A stretch of 64,000 nucleotides of DNA from Microseira sp003486305 (GTDB lineage: Bacteria; Cyanobacteriota; Cyanobacteriia; Cyanobacteriales; Aerosakkonemataceae), in contig DALYJX010000002.1 of assembly GCA_031969655.1 (NCBI GenBank), positions 1 through 64,000 on the forward strand, read 5' to 3'. This document shows, one piece after another, positions 9,120-16,768 of the stretch (positions are counted from its first letter, which is position 1; every line of letters begins with the position of its first letter). The notes under the pieces are model-generated. The model did no database searches. It was not told where the DNA came from and saw nothing but the letters and a program-made list of their open reading frames with translations. The translations under genes and the position numbers were made by a program.

Positions 9120-10198
9120 CTACTAATAAATTACAAAAAAACAACGATCTAGTTCCAACAGAGCATGGAGATTTAACAAAGTCTTCAAGGGCGGTGATTC
9201 ACAGGGGATTAGATTTAGCAAGAGAACTGAAGTCTGAAATACCACTAAAAGCTTACCAGCAACAGACTTATACCCAGCCGTTAACTCAAACCTGGAAATG
9301 CATCAGCACCCTTGTAGGGCATTCCTATGGGGTTTATTACGTCGCCTTCAACCCGGATGGAAAAACTTTAGCCAGCGGCAGCTACGACTACTCGATCAAA
9401 CTTTGGAATCTTGACAATTGCCAACCAATCTGCACTGTCGAGGATAATTCTCGCTGGTTCTTTTCCGTCGCCATCAGCCCGGACTGGCAAACGATCGCTA
9501 CTGGCTGCGATAGTGGGGCGATTAAATTGTGGCGGCTCTATACGGGCAACTCAGTTGGCATCCTCGCGGGGCATTTCATGGATGTTACTTGCGTTGCGTT
9601 TAGCCCGCTCCCCCCATGCCCCCCTTACCAAGGGGGGATTTTGGCTAGTGGCAGTTTAGATAACACGATTAAACTATGGCACCCAGACACGGGTGAGGAA
9701 ATTCGTACCCTGACGGGACATGATGGCGAAGTTTTTTCTGTTGCTATTAGCCCAGATGGACAAACCCTTGTCAGCGGTAGTTGGGATAATACGATTAAGC
9801 TGTGGGATCTAGACACTGGGGAAGAACTTCATACGATTTTTGCTCGCGATGTTCGATACATTGCTATTAGTCCAGATGGACAGATGCTGACCGCTGGCTG
9901 TGCTGATGGCACTGTCAAAGTGTGGCACATCGGTACGGGCAGTTTACTCGACCGCTTTATCGGGCATAGAGACGGCATTCGGTTTCTCGCGTTTAGCCCA
10001 GATGGAAACACTTTAGCCAGTGCTAGCGAGGACAATACGATCAAACTTTGGCATTTAGCAACGGGTAGGATTCTTTGCACGCTCAAAGGACATTCAGATC
10101 GCGTTCGTTGCGTTGCTTTTAGTCCAGATGGAACAACTTTAGCCAGCGCCAGCGATGATAAAACGATTAAACTTTGGCAGTTAGCTTCTCAATCATAA
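9116..10198 (+). CDS. WD40 repeat protein (seven blades)
   Basis: A 360-residue protein. After about 65 polar residues come seven WD40 repeats (KLW at the end of nearly every blade, SPDG turns, GH starts), enough for one beta propeller, so it is likely a scaffold. Blade 3 has lost its SPDG turn: the DNA at about 9605-9650 holds a palindromic CCCCCCTTACCAAGGGGGG repeat that is translated in frame as PLPPCPPYQGG. The ATG at 9116 overlaps the stop of the J-domain gene (ATGA) and is preferred to the TTG at 9110. Partners are unknown; operon pairing suggests it works with the J-domain protein. Confidence 0.9.
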   Translation: MTTNKLQKNNDLVPTEHGDLTKSSRAVIHRGLDLARELKSEIPLKAYQQQTYTQPLTQTWKCISTLVGHSYGVYYVAFNPDGKTLASGSYDYSIKLWNLDNCQPICTVEDNSRWFFSVAISPDWQTIATGCDSGAIKLWRLYTGNSVGILAGHFMDVTCVAFSPLPPCPPYQGGILASGSLDNTIKLWHPDTGEEIRTLTGHDGEVFSVAISPDGQTLVSGSWDNTIKLWDLDTGEELHTIFARDVRYIAISPDGQMLTAGCADGTVKVWHIGTGSLLDRFIGHRDGIRFLAFSPDGNTLASASEDNTIKLWHLATGRILCTLKGHSDRVRCVAFSPDGTTLASASDDKTIKLWQLASQS

Positions 10199-10261
10199 AG
10201 CGATCGCAACTCCCTCCTCGGCTAGAACACCCTTTCATCCCTGACTCGCTAAACTATCCAT

Positions 10262-11563
10262 GTGTCCTTCCACACAGACGACATGATAGTTCTGGTTGCC
10301 TTGCTTGCCTTTTACCTCGCGTTTAACCTGGGAGCCAACGACGTTGCCAATTCGATGGGAACTTCCGTAGGCTCGAAGGCGGTTACCTTACGGCAAGCAC
10401 TGATAATTGCCGGTATTTTAGAATTTACAGGTGCTGTACTATTTGGCAGTGCGGTTTCCGAAACCCTCGCCACCGATATCGTCAACCCAGTTTTATTCGC
10501 CGCCACACCAAAAGTTTTGCTGCTGGGCATGGTATCGGTACTGATTGCCTGCGGTTCGTGGATGCAAATTGCTACCCATTTTGGCTTGCCAGTTTCATCT
10601 TCTCATGCAGTTGTGGGCGCGATCGCTGGTTTCAGTTGGGTAGCCGCCGGTCTTCATGCCGTTGATTGGTCATCCATCGGCATTATCACCCTCGCCTGGA
10701 TCGCCACACCGATTATCAGCGGCGCGATCGCTTCAGGTTTCTACAGTATAATCAAGCACTACATTCTCGATCAAGCCGATCCCCTATTTCGCCTGCGCGA
10801 GTGGATTCCTTGGCTATCAGCCGCACTGCTAAGCGTTGTTGGCGTAATTGTATTGCCAACGGTGAGTAAACCGATACAAGTATATCTATTGAATAATTGG
10901 GGAATAGCTTTACCTGCGCAGGATATTCCCTTGGGATTGGGAGCGATCGCATCGGTTACGCTGAGTTTAGTCAGCTGGCAACAATTAGAAACCAAACAGA
11001 CAAAAGAAAAACCGCCAATTACCAATTACCAATTACCAATTACCAATTTGATCGAACAGCAACTAGGTAAATTTCAAGTACTGAGTGCTTGTTGTGTCGC
11101 ATTTGCCCACGGGTCGAACGATGTGGGGAATGCGATCGCGCCGCTGGCTGCGATCGCTTATATCCTTCGCACGGGTAACGTCCCCCTAGCCGACTTTAGC
11201 GTTCCCTTATGGATTTTAGTACTAGGCGGTTTAGGGATTGTCGCCGGGTTAGCGATTTGGGGTAAAAACGTCATTACCACAGTAGGAGAAAACATTATTT
11301 CCCTCAAACCCAGCGGCGGTTTCTGTGCCGAATTAGCCACCGCTACGACGGTTTTACTTGCTTCTCGCTTTGGTTTACCCGTATCTACTTCCCACGCCTT
11401 AGTTGGCGGCGTTGTAGGGATAGGACTGGTGCAAAATTTCCGTTCAATTCGCTTTAGCACGCTGAGATCGATTGGGAGTGCGTGGCTGACTACTATTCCG
11501 ATTACCGCCGCTTTAGCAGCAGGTATTTTTAGCGTTGCTAATTTGGTGATGGGTAATGGGTAA
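10262..11563 (+). CDS. PiT family inorganic phosphate transporter
   Basis: A 433-residue polytopic membrane protein. Both inverted family signatures are present: FNLGANDVANSMGTSVGSKAV near the N-terminus and FAHGSNDVGNAIAPLAAI at about 275. Paired PVSSSHAVVGAIAGF and PVSTSHALVGGVVGI motifs mark the two repeats. PiT proteins move phosphate, often as a metal-phosphate complex, with H+ or Na+. The central cytoplasmic loop (about 245-262) contains PPITNYQLPITNL, the translation of a heptamer STRR at 11015-11046, so a genomic repeat has been accepted in the loop. The start is GTG 10262 or ATG 10283; neither has a good ribosome-binding site. Confidence 0.92.
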   Translation: MSFHTDDMIVLVALLAFYLAFNLGANDVANSMGTSVGSKAVTLRQALIIAGILEFTGAVLFGSAVSETLATDIVNPVLFAATPKVLLLGMVSVLIACGSWMQIATHFGLPVSSSHAVVGAIAGFSWVAAGLHAVDWSSIGIITLAWIATPIISGAIASGFYSIIKHYILDQADPLFRLREWIPWLSAALLSVVGVIVLPTVSKPIQVYLLNNWGIALPAQDIPLGLGAIASVTLSLVSWQQLETKQTKEKPPITNYQLPITNLIEQQLGKFQVLSACCVAFAHGSNDVGNAIAPLAAIAYILRTGNVPLADFSVPLWILVLGGLGIVAGLAIWGKNVITTVGENIISLKPSGGFCAELATATTVLLASRFGLPVSTSHALVGGVVGIGLVQNFRSIRFSTLRSIGSAWLTTIPITAALAAGIFSVANLVMGNG

Positions 11564-11581
11564 TGGGTAATTGGTTCAAAA

Positions 11582-11911
11582 TTAAAACTGAGGCTTGACA
11601 AAATTACCCCACACCTGCTGCAATCGCTGTGCATCATCATCAGAAATATGACCCAGTTTATACAGCAATAAAGATTGCTCCAAACAATCCAATCTTGACA
11701 AGCGCACCGTTGAAGCAACCCGCAAACCACTTGTCTGCCAGTCAGACAGCGCGACATCTGTCTGAGTGCGCGGCACAGCAGAGGTGACGGCTGCTGCCAC
11801 AATATCCTGCCCATCCAACCAAAGTACAAGGATAGGACGCCTTTTGGATGCACTTTTATCTGTAAAAGTAATTTCCGCGACCCAAAAATCACCCGACTGG
11901 ATAGTCGTCAT
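11582..11911 (-). CDS. PemK/MazF-like toxin
   Basis: A 109-residue protein with the MazF fold pattern: GDFWVAEITFTDKSASKRRPILVL at the N-terminus (the GD-W and K-RP-LVL motif), an ITS-like VTSAV strand and a C-terminal helix. MazF/PemK toxins are ribosome-independent mRNA endonucleases, also found as solitary mRNA interferase-like proteins. It overlaps the upstream small gene by 23 bases, the usual arrangement of a toxin-antitoxin operon. The 3' end lies next to the heptamer repeat that closes the convergent PiT gene. Activity cannot be judged from sequence. Confidence 0.75.
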   Translation of the reverse strand: MTTIQSGDFWVAEITFTDKSASKRRPILVLWLDGQDIVAAAVTSAVPRTQTDVALSDWQTSGLRVASTVRLSRLDCLEQSLLLYKLGHISDDDAQRLQQVWGNFVKPQF

Positions 11912-12110
11912 ACAGTCCCTCGTCTTCTGGTGCGTAACTATTCAAAAAGGCGTCATGGTTGCGGATGCTTTCAGATATAGGATTGATTTTCTCAATAGTA
12001 ATGCTCCAATCACCTGCACCTACGCTCTCAACTAAAGATTCTGGCAGAGTGAACTTTTCACCAGGTTGGAGTTGTACTTGATAAGTTAACTTGATTAGTT
12101 CGCCTTTCAT
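11889..12110 (-). CDS. Putative antitoxin partner of MazF-like toxin
   Basis: A 73-residue acidic protein overlapping the MazF-like gene by 23 bases and transcribed first. No named antitoxin family is recognised. The N-terminal half (LTYQVQLQPGEKFTLPESLVE) could form a beta-rich DNA-binding or dimerisation part; the C-terminal half is acidic (APEDEGLYDDY) and would suit masking of the toxin. The assignment rests on position and size. Confidence 0.6.
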   Translation of the reverse strand: MKGELIKLTYQVQLQPGEKFTLPESLVESVGAGDWSITIEKINPISESIRNHDAFLNSYAPEDEGLYDDYPVG

Positions 12111-12492
12111 ATCTGTAGGATTAAAACCATTTTGGCTGAAATCGTCTGTGGTGGGGGCACGGCATCATTCAATTATCTATAGCAGAAGATGGATCGAATA
12201 TTCCCCGGTGGCGTCAGTCCTGAAAGTATTATTGAGGCGATCGCAATCGCTTATCCTCCAGATTGGTAACAACTTATAGAAATATTCTGTATCTTTTTTG
12301 ACCAAAAATCAATCAAATCCTGCTGTTGGCACGTAGAGCGAAAGCAACGCACAATACTAAAACAAAGCGCGGCTTTCTTGGACAGTTTGTGGACAAGGAT
12401 ACCGGAAATATCGCAAAAAAACGGAGATATTGCAAAAAAGCAGGGTATAATCCAGGATTTTGACGGCAAATTGGCAAGAGGTAGACAGACAA
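12111..12492. other. Intergenic region with candidate promoter for the EamA gene
   Basis: About 380 bases. A short open stretch 12189-12269 (27 codons from ATG, ending PPDW) may be a gene remnant, but no family is recognised. TATAAT at 12446-12451 is a good -10 element; transcription from about 12458 would leave the TTG at 12460 without a leader, which favours the ATG at 12493 as the start of the next gene. Confidence 0.45.
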
Positions 12493-14196
12493 ATGGTGCC
12501 ACTGGACAATCAATCGGAAGATTGGGGCGAAGATAACGCCAACGCAGCAGAAGACATGCTGAGAACCGTATCGCAGGAACTGCAAAGTATAAAAGATAAC
12601 TGGCTGAACGATATTAATTATCTGCGAGCGGAGAAATCGAGGTTGGAGGCTGAGATCGAACAGATGCGATCTATTCAGCAACAACTCAAATCCCAGCAAC
12701 CAGTAACCTTAACCCAAACAAATCAAGGCGATCAACAACAATTATGGGCGCAGCAACTCGCCGGGATATTAGCAAATCACCTGCAAGAGCGACTGCGCCA
12801 GCAACTAAGTCAATCAACAGGAGAAGCACCGCAATCAGGAGCCGCCACGCCGGGGGAATCGACCGAAAACACGTATCGGATACTATCTTCGGTCGATTCT
12901 ACCCTCAGCACCACGTTAAAAGCCCTGCAACAGGATGTCAGCAGCTATCAAAGCGCCCTCGCCCAACAGCTGGGAAGAATGCAAACTCTAGAACAACAAG
13001 GGGAAGCGATTTTAGAAGCGCTAGTTAGTCGCCTGAAAAACCAACTTAAGACAGTCCCTGCACCCCGCCCGATTGCGATCGACACTCCCCAAACAACTGT
13101 TACAGCACCATTACCAGCGACTCCTGTAGTCGAAACAACGCCAGAACAAATAGCGCCTCCCCCACCAATAATTATTGGGCGTCCGACTTTAAATACAGGT
13201 TTTTGGCTGATAGTAATGTCATCTTTGGTACTGGCGTTTCAAAACGTCGTTACCAAGATTATTTTGGTCAAAAAACCCGTGTTTCTTTTGGGTAGTTTGG
13301 GCGGATTCGTGCAACCAACTGCTGGAAACGCCTTGTTAATTTTATTAATGCGAATGACAATAGAATTACCGCTATTGTTCTTCGTCGCCCGTTTGCTTTA
13401 TCCCAGAGCATGGCGAGATTTGAGGCAATTGTTGAATAGAAGTCGGCGGAATTCCCTGGGCTGGTTGTTGGGAACTGGGTTTACATTATTTCTATCGCAG
13501 TTTTTCTTCTACATTGCGCTGGGGAATATTCCCACAAGTATCGCCACCACGATTTTCTTCATTTACCCCACGGTAATAATCCTCTTAGATTGGCAACTTT
13601 TTGGTTCTCGTCCTTCACTTTCCCTATCCTTAGCGACGATGAGCATTTATTTGGGAGTGTTTCTGAGCTTGCCTTTCCAACAAGGGATAAAAGATAGCAA
13701 TTTGTGGCTGGGAATAACAACTGCGATCGCATCGGGAATTTTCTTAGCGCTCTACGTAATTTTGACCAGAATTTCGGCTCAAAAACTAAAATTACATCCT
13801 TTACCCTTCAGGATAGTTGACTGCACAACCATTTTAGTCTTGTCGGCTTTAAGCGTGCAAATTGCCAATATTATCCCGCTGAAAATCCTCGTATCCAACG
13901 TTCCCCCAAATATGCGGTATTCTCTATGGATTGGGACGGGTATTTTGGCAGTTGCAACCTTGGTTGGTTTGGTGTTAAATCACTTTGGATTGCGTCAAAT
14001 TGGCTCTCCCATCGCTCCCATGATTGGGGCTATAGTTCCCGCTTTGACAACGCTTTTGGCTTGGGGATTAATCGGGGAAAGATTGATGCCAATTCAAGCA
14101 ATTGGCATTGCCATAGTCACTTTGTGGGTATTGGGTATTAGCGCGGAAAACGTGCAGCGAATGATGGCGAAAAAACCCGCACCAGCTAATCGCTAA
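12493..14196 (+). CDS. EamA/DMT-family transporter with N-terminal coiled-coil extension
   Basis: A 567-residue protein. Residues about 1-190 are soluble and largely coiled coil (QELQSIKDNWLNDINYLRAE, QTLEQQGEAILEALVSRL), followed by a Pro/Thr-rich linker. From about 215 onward come ten hydrophobic segments of the drug/metabolite transporter superfamily, in two EamA-like halves; the second half shows GLRQIGSPIAPMIGAIVPALT and GERLMPIQAIGIAIV. Substrate is unknown. The long cytosolic coiled coil is not part of the usual 300-residue transporter and may recruit a partner or set oligomerisation. The start is chosen at ATG 12493 because of a TATAAT at 12446. Confidence 0.85.
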   Translation: MVPLDNQSEDWGEDNANAAEDMLRTVSQELQSIKDNWLNDINYLRAEKSRLEAEIEQMRSIQQQLKSQQPVTLTQTNQGDQQQLWAQQLAGILANHLQERLRQQLSQSTGEAPQSGAATPGESTENTYRILSSVDSTLSTTLKALQQDVSSYQSALAQQLGRMQTLEQQGEAILEALVSRLKNQLKTVPAPRPIAIDTPQTTVTAPLPATPVVETTPEQIAPPPPIIIGRPTLNTGFWLIVMSSLVLAFQNVVTKIILVKKPVFLLGSLGGFVQPTAGNALLILLMRMTIELPLLFFVARLLYPRAWRDLRQLLNRSRRNSLGWLLGTGFTLFLSQFFFYIALGNIPTSIATTIFFIYPTVIILLDWQLFGSRPSLSLSLATMSIYLGVFLSLPFQQGIKDSNLWLGITTAIASGIFLALYVILTRISAQKLKLHPLPFRIVDCTTILVLSALSVQIANIIPLKILVSNVPPNMRYSLWIGTGILAVATLVGLVLNHFGLRQIGSPIAPMIGAIVPALTTLLAWGLIGERLMPIQAIGIAIVTLWVLGISAENVQRMMAKKPAPANR

Positions 14197-14235
14197 ATAC
14201 TAGCGTAGGGTGCGTTAGCGCTACTTGTAACGCAC

Positions 14236-14400
14236 CTAAAACGACTTAATAGGGGGCGAAAGCTCTTCGGGTGATTTGTCGGTATCGTGGGTGAGGCGCT
14301 GGCGAGTCGAAGTTGCGATCGCTCGGTTCGCTATCTGAAACGCTTCCAGGACTTGAGGGTCATCGAGTGCCTGCAATCCCGCTTCTATCAAATCGTCTAG
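14236..14400 (-). pseudogene. drmA-like (DISARM helicase) remnant, middle fragment
   Basis: On the reverse strand an open stretch of about 55 codons reads DDLIEAGLQALDDPQVLEAF then QIANRAIATSTRQRL and ends PPIKSF with a stop at 14236. It has no start and continues, in gene order, from the fragment at 16265-16620 across the IS element. From memory the DP-V-EAF--ANRA motif is typical of the region just before the helicase core of DrmA. The helicase motors are missing. The family call is tentative; that it is a broken gene is clear. Confidence 0.5.
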
Positions 14401-14468
14401 GAGCTGAGAACCCCTCAGCTTCAGCGAGGGGATGAAAGCGACATTAGGGCTTTAGCCCACTGTTTCCG

Positions 14469-14882
14469 TTACTTGCCTCGTTGATTTTCAATATATCTCT
14501 TGACTACCTCTGTGCTAACTTGACCTGTTGTTGCCACGAAATAGGTTGGAGTCCACAACGCAGGTAGCTTTTTTAGTTCTGGAAACTCTTTTCTTAGATG
14601 ATGTGAAGCTCTGCCTTTTACCCACCGTGCAATATCAGCAGGCGATTCATGCGTAGGGGCATTGATGAAAAAATGCACATGGTCGGGTTGAACCTCTAAT
14701 GCAATCAGTTTCCAGCCATGCTCTGTCACTAACTCAAAGATGATCTCCTGTAAACGATGAGCTACATCTTTGATTAGTACGGGCTTGCGACGTTTAGGTA
14801 CAAACACAAAATGGTAGTTGATTGATGACACTGAATTGTCAGTGCGTCGATACTCGTAATCTTCCTTTGAAAGTTTAGCCAT
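14469..14882 (-). CDS. tnpA: IS200/IS605 transposase TnpA (Y1 HUH)
   Basis: A 137-residue Y1 transposase. The metal-binding HUH motif is seen in PDHVHFF (about residues 65-71) and the nucleophile tyrosine in VVKRYIENQ near the C-terminus. YHFVFVPKRRKPVL is the family N-terminal signature. It cuts and rejoins single-stranded DNA at the hairpin ends of the element. The length is normal and no frame break is seen. It is divergent from tnpB, with 66 bases between the starts. Confidence 0.95.
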   Translation of the reverse strand: MAKLSKEDYEYRRTDNSVSSINYHFVFVPKRRKPVLIKDVAHRLQEIIFELVTEHGWKLIALEVQPDHVHFFINAPTHESPADIARWVKGRASHHLRKEFPELKKLPALWTPTYFVATTGQVSTEVVKRYIENQRGK

Positions 14883-14948
14883 TTTCCGGAATACTGTTGA
14901 TGAATGCTTACGTAGCCATGATAATCATCAACAAGAGGTGATGAGCAA

Positions 14949-16217
14949 ATGTTGAGTCTGACCTACGAGTACAAAGCAATCCCTACACCAGAACAAGTCC
15001 AGATGATTGAACACACGCTAACAGTGTGTCGCCAAGTTTGGAATTATGCTTTGCGTGAGCGTAAAGATTGGCTGAATTCTCGTAAATGTCAGGTTAATGC
15101 TTGCTCGATTGTCTCCGAATACATCATTCCTGCTGATGTTAAATACCCCAATTACTACGACCAAGCGAACGCTTTAACTAGGGCTAAGTCCGAATTTCCA
15201 GAACTTAAAACCGTTAATGCACAAGTGTTGCAACAGGTTTTAAGGAAGCTAGAAACAGCATTTTTGGACATGGGACGTAAGGGAATGGGATTTCCTCGCT
15301 TTAAGAATCGGTACAGGATGCGGTCATTTGTTTATCCGCAACTGGGTAAGTCCCAATTCTTAAAGGGCAATCAAATCAAGTTGCCTCAGTTGGGGTGGCT
15401 TGAATATGTAAAGTCACGGGAGATTCCAGACGGGTTTGTTGTCAAACAAGCTCGAATTGTACGCAAAGCCTCTGGATATTTTGTGATGTTGACGCTCGAA
15501 TGTGATGTCAATGTACCAGATGTCATGCCCAATGGGCATCCAGTTGGTATTGACTTGGGACTTGAAAAATTTGTGGCAACATCCGATGGAGATGTGGTAG
15601 ATAGACCTCGATTCTTCAAGGTGCTGCATCGCAAGTTGAAATTACTGCAACGCAGGCTAAAGCATAAGAAGAAAGGTTCTAACAATCGTCACAAGTTAAA
15701 TCGGAAGATTGCAAGGTTGCATCAATGCATCAGCGACACCCGGAAAGACTGGCATTTCAAGCTAGCTCACAAACTGTGTGACGGTGCTGGAATGATATTT
15801 GTTGAGGATATCGATTTTCGGGCATGGGCAAAAGGACTGTTTAGCAAGCACACTTTAGATGCTGGTTTTGGTCAGTTTTTGTCCATCCTGAAATTTGTGT
15901 GTTGGAAGCGCGGTGTGTACTTTGGTGAGGTGAACAAGGATTACACCTCTCAAGTCTGCCCTCAATGTGATGCACACACAGGGAAAAAGGAACTTAAAGA
16001 CAGGGTTCATTCTTGCCCTGAGTGTGGGCACACAACACATCGCGATGTAGCTGCCGCTCAAATTGTCCGTAATCGTGGACTGTCTGAGGTGGGACGCATC
16101 TTGGACCATAAAGAAAATGCCTGTGGAGACGGTCTGGCGGGGACGGGAAACCGTCTAGTTAAGAGTCCAAGAAGCAGGAAGAAAAGTTACGAAGCGCGTC
16201 TTAAGACCGCTTCGTAA
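14949..16217 (+). CDS. tnpB: TnpB RNA-guided nuclease
   Basis: A 422-residue IS605-type TnpB. The N-terminal HTH-like part (LSLTYEYKAIPTPEQ, QVWNYALRERK) is followed by the RuvC domain with IDLGLEKFVATSDG (first Asp), IFVEDIDF (Glu) and THRDVAAAQ (last Asp), all kept. A zinc finger is formed by VCPQCDAH and HSCPECGH. TnpB is a programmable nuclease that favours retention of its element. Its guide (reRNA/omegaRNA) is expected to overlap the gene end and the right terminus (about 16080-16264). Upstream ATG 14941 is closed by a stop. Confidence 0.95.
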   Translation: MLSLTYEYKAIPTPEQVQMIEHTLTVCRQVWNYALRERKDWLNSRKCQVNACSIVSEYIIPADVKYPNYYDQANALTRAKSEFPELKTVNAQVLQQVLRKLETAFLDMGRKGMGFPRFKNRYRMRSFVYPQLGKSQFLKGNQIKLPQLGWLEYVKSREIPDGFVVKQARIVRKASGYFVMLTLECDVNVPDVMPNGHPVGIDLGLEKFVATSDGDVVDRPRFFKVLHRKLKLLQRRLKHKKKGSNNRHKLNRKIARLHQCISDTRKDWHFKLAHKLCDGAGMIFVEDIDFRAWAKGLFSKHTLDAGFGQFLSILKFVCWKRGVYFGEVNKDYTSQVCPQCDAHTGKKELKDRVHSCPECGHTTHRDVAAAQIVRNRGLSEVGRILDHKENACGDGLAGTGNRLVKSPRSRKKSYEARLKTAS

Positions 16218-16264
16218 CAACTTTTTAAGAATCCCCCGTGTTTTTAACCGGGGGAGTACGTCAA
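16080..16264 (+). ncRNA. Candidate omegaRNA (reRNA) at the tnpB 3' end
   Basis: By analogy with characterised IS605 elements, the scaffold RNA covers the end of tnpB and the right terminus; the guide would begin right after TCAA at 16264 (GACAATACC...). The terminal hairpin with CCCCC/GGGGG arms and the structured tail support this. The 5' end is a guess. Confidence 0.5.
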
Positions 16265-16620
16265 GACAATACCGATCGACTGGTGAGAACGAGTTCTAAT
16301 CCGCCACTATCTGGAATTTTGAGTTTATAGATTCCTTCCTTCCCATTCGAGGACAAACGCAAAGGTAGCTTCAATTCCACCAGGCGCGGGGTTCTCTGCC
16401 AAGGTTTGGATGTGCGGTTGTGACATCGAGTTCTGTTGTATTCTTTGACACCAGGAAGCTTAAGCCGATTGAAGAGGGAAAAAAGGCTGAAGCAGCTTCG
16501 GGTGCAGTTTCGTCGTCCCCGTTTCCCGTGCGGCTGAGTTGGTCGAGTTCGTCATTCCCCGCATCATCACAGCGCTGCTGGAAAGAAGCTTCATAGGGAA
16601 CGAGAAAACCTGTGATACGG
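16265..16620 (-). pseudogene. drmA-like (DISARM helicase) remnant, N-terminal fragment
   Basis: Reverse-strand reading gives RITGFLVPYEASFQQRCDDA, then NDELDQLSRTGNGDDETAPE and FFPSSIGLSFLVSKNTTELD. The frame then breaks near 16425 and continues in another register as WQRTPRLVELKLPLRLSS and IPDSGGLELVLTSRSV up to the IS boundary. The TGFLVP, FFPSS-GLSFLV and WQRTPR blocks are, from memory, those of the N-terminal region of DISARM helicase DrmA. The segment between FLV...DVT and WQRTP appears deleted, the start is missing and the rest is separated by the IS, so this is a decayed gene. No other DISARM gene (methylase, drmB, drmC) is visible in the window. Confidence 0.55.
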
Positions 16621-16768
16621 TTTTCCCGTGAATGTGCTACACATCAACATATAGAGATTTACGGTGTGGGTTTTACCAATAATGTTTCATACTTTCTTTC
16701 AATTTAACTCTTGGGGCCCCAAGAGTCGCCCATTGATGGTAAAACGGTATCAAACGGGTTTTTCAGTT
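16621..16768. other. Spacer downstream of the CIS cluster with 20-bp palindrome
   Basis: Between the drmA-like remnant and the last gene of the CIS locus. It holds a perfect 20-base palindrome at 16707-16726 (ACTCTTGGGG and its complement). On the reverse strand it could act as a hairpin behind the Ig-like membrane protein gene, but no T-run follows, so a terminator role is uncertain. Confidence 0.45.

Larger units (their letters stand above)
14402..16264. mobile_element. IS200/IS605 family element with tnpA and tnpB
   Basis: The element has divergent tnpA (left) and tnpB (right), the IS605 arrangement. The left end holds a hairpin with CCCCTC/GAGGGG arms at about 14413-14434, and the right end a hairpin with CCCCC/GGGGG arms at about 16232-16254 followed by TCAA at 16261-16264, a typical right cleavage tetranucleotide. 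There are no terminal inverted repeats or target duplication, as expected for single-strand transposition. The right boundary is clear to a few bases, the left boundary to about ten. Both genes look intact, so the copy may be active. It interrupts the drmA-like remnant. Confidence 0.85.

Noticed and set aside
11158..11892. Long reverse-strand open frame across the PiT and MazF genes
   Set aside because: It runs antisense to the PiT gene and in another frame over the MazF-like gene; its translation has no domain character and contains heptamer repeat translation.
16707..16726. Palindrome as certain terminator of the CIS locus
   Set aside because: The stem is perfect but has no loop and no T-run on the reverse strand, so it is kept only as a noted palindrome.
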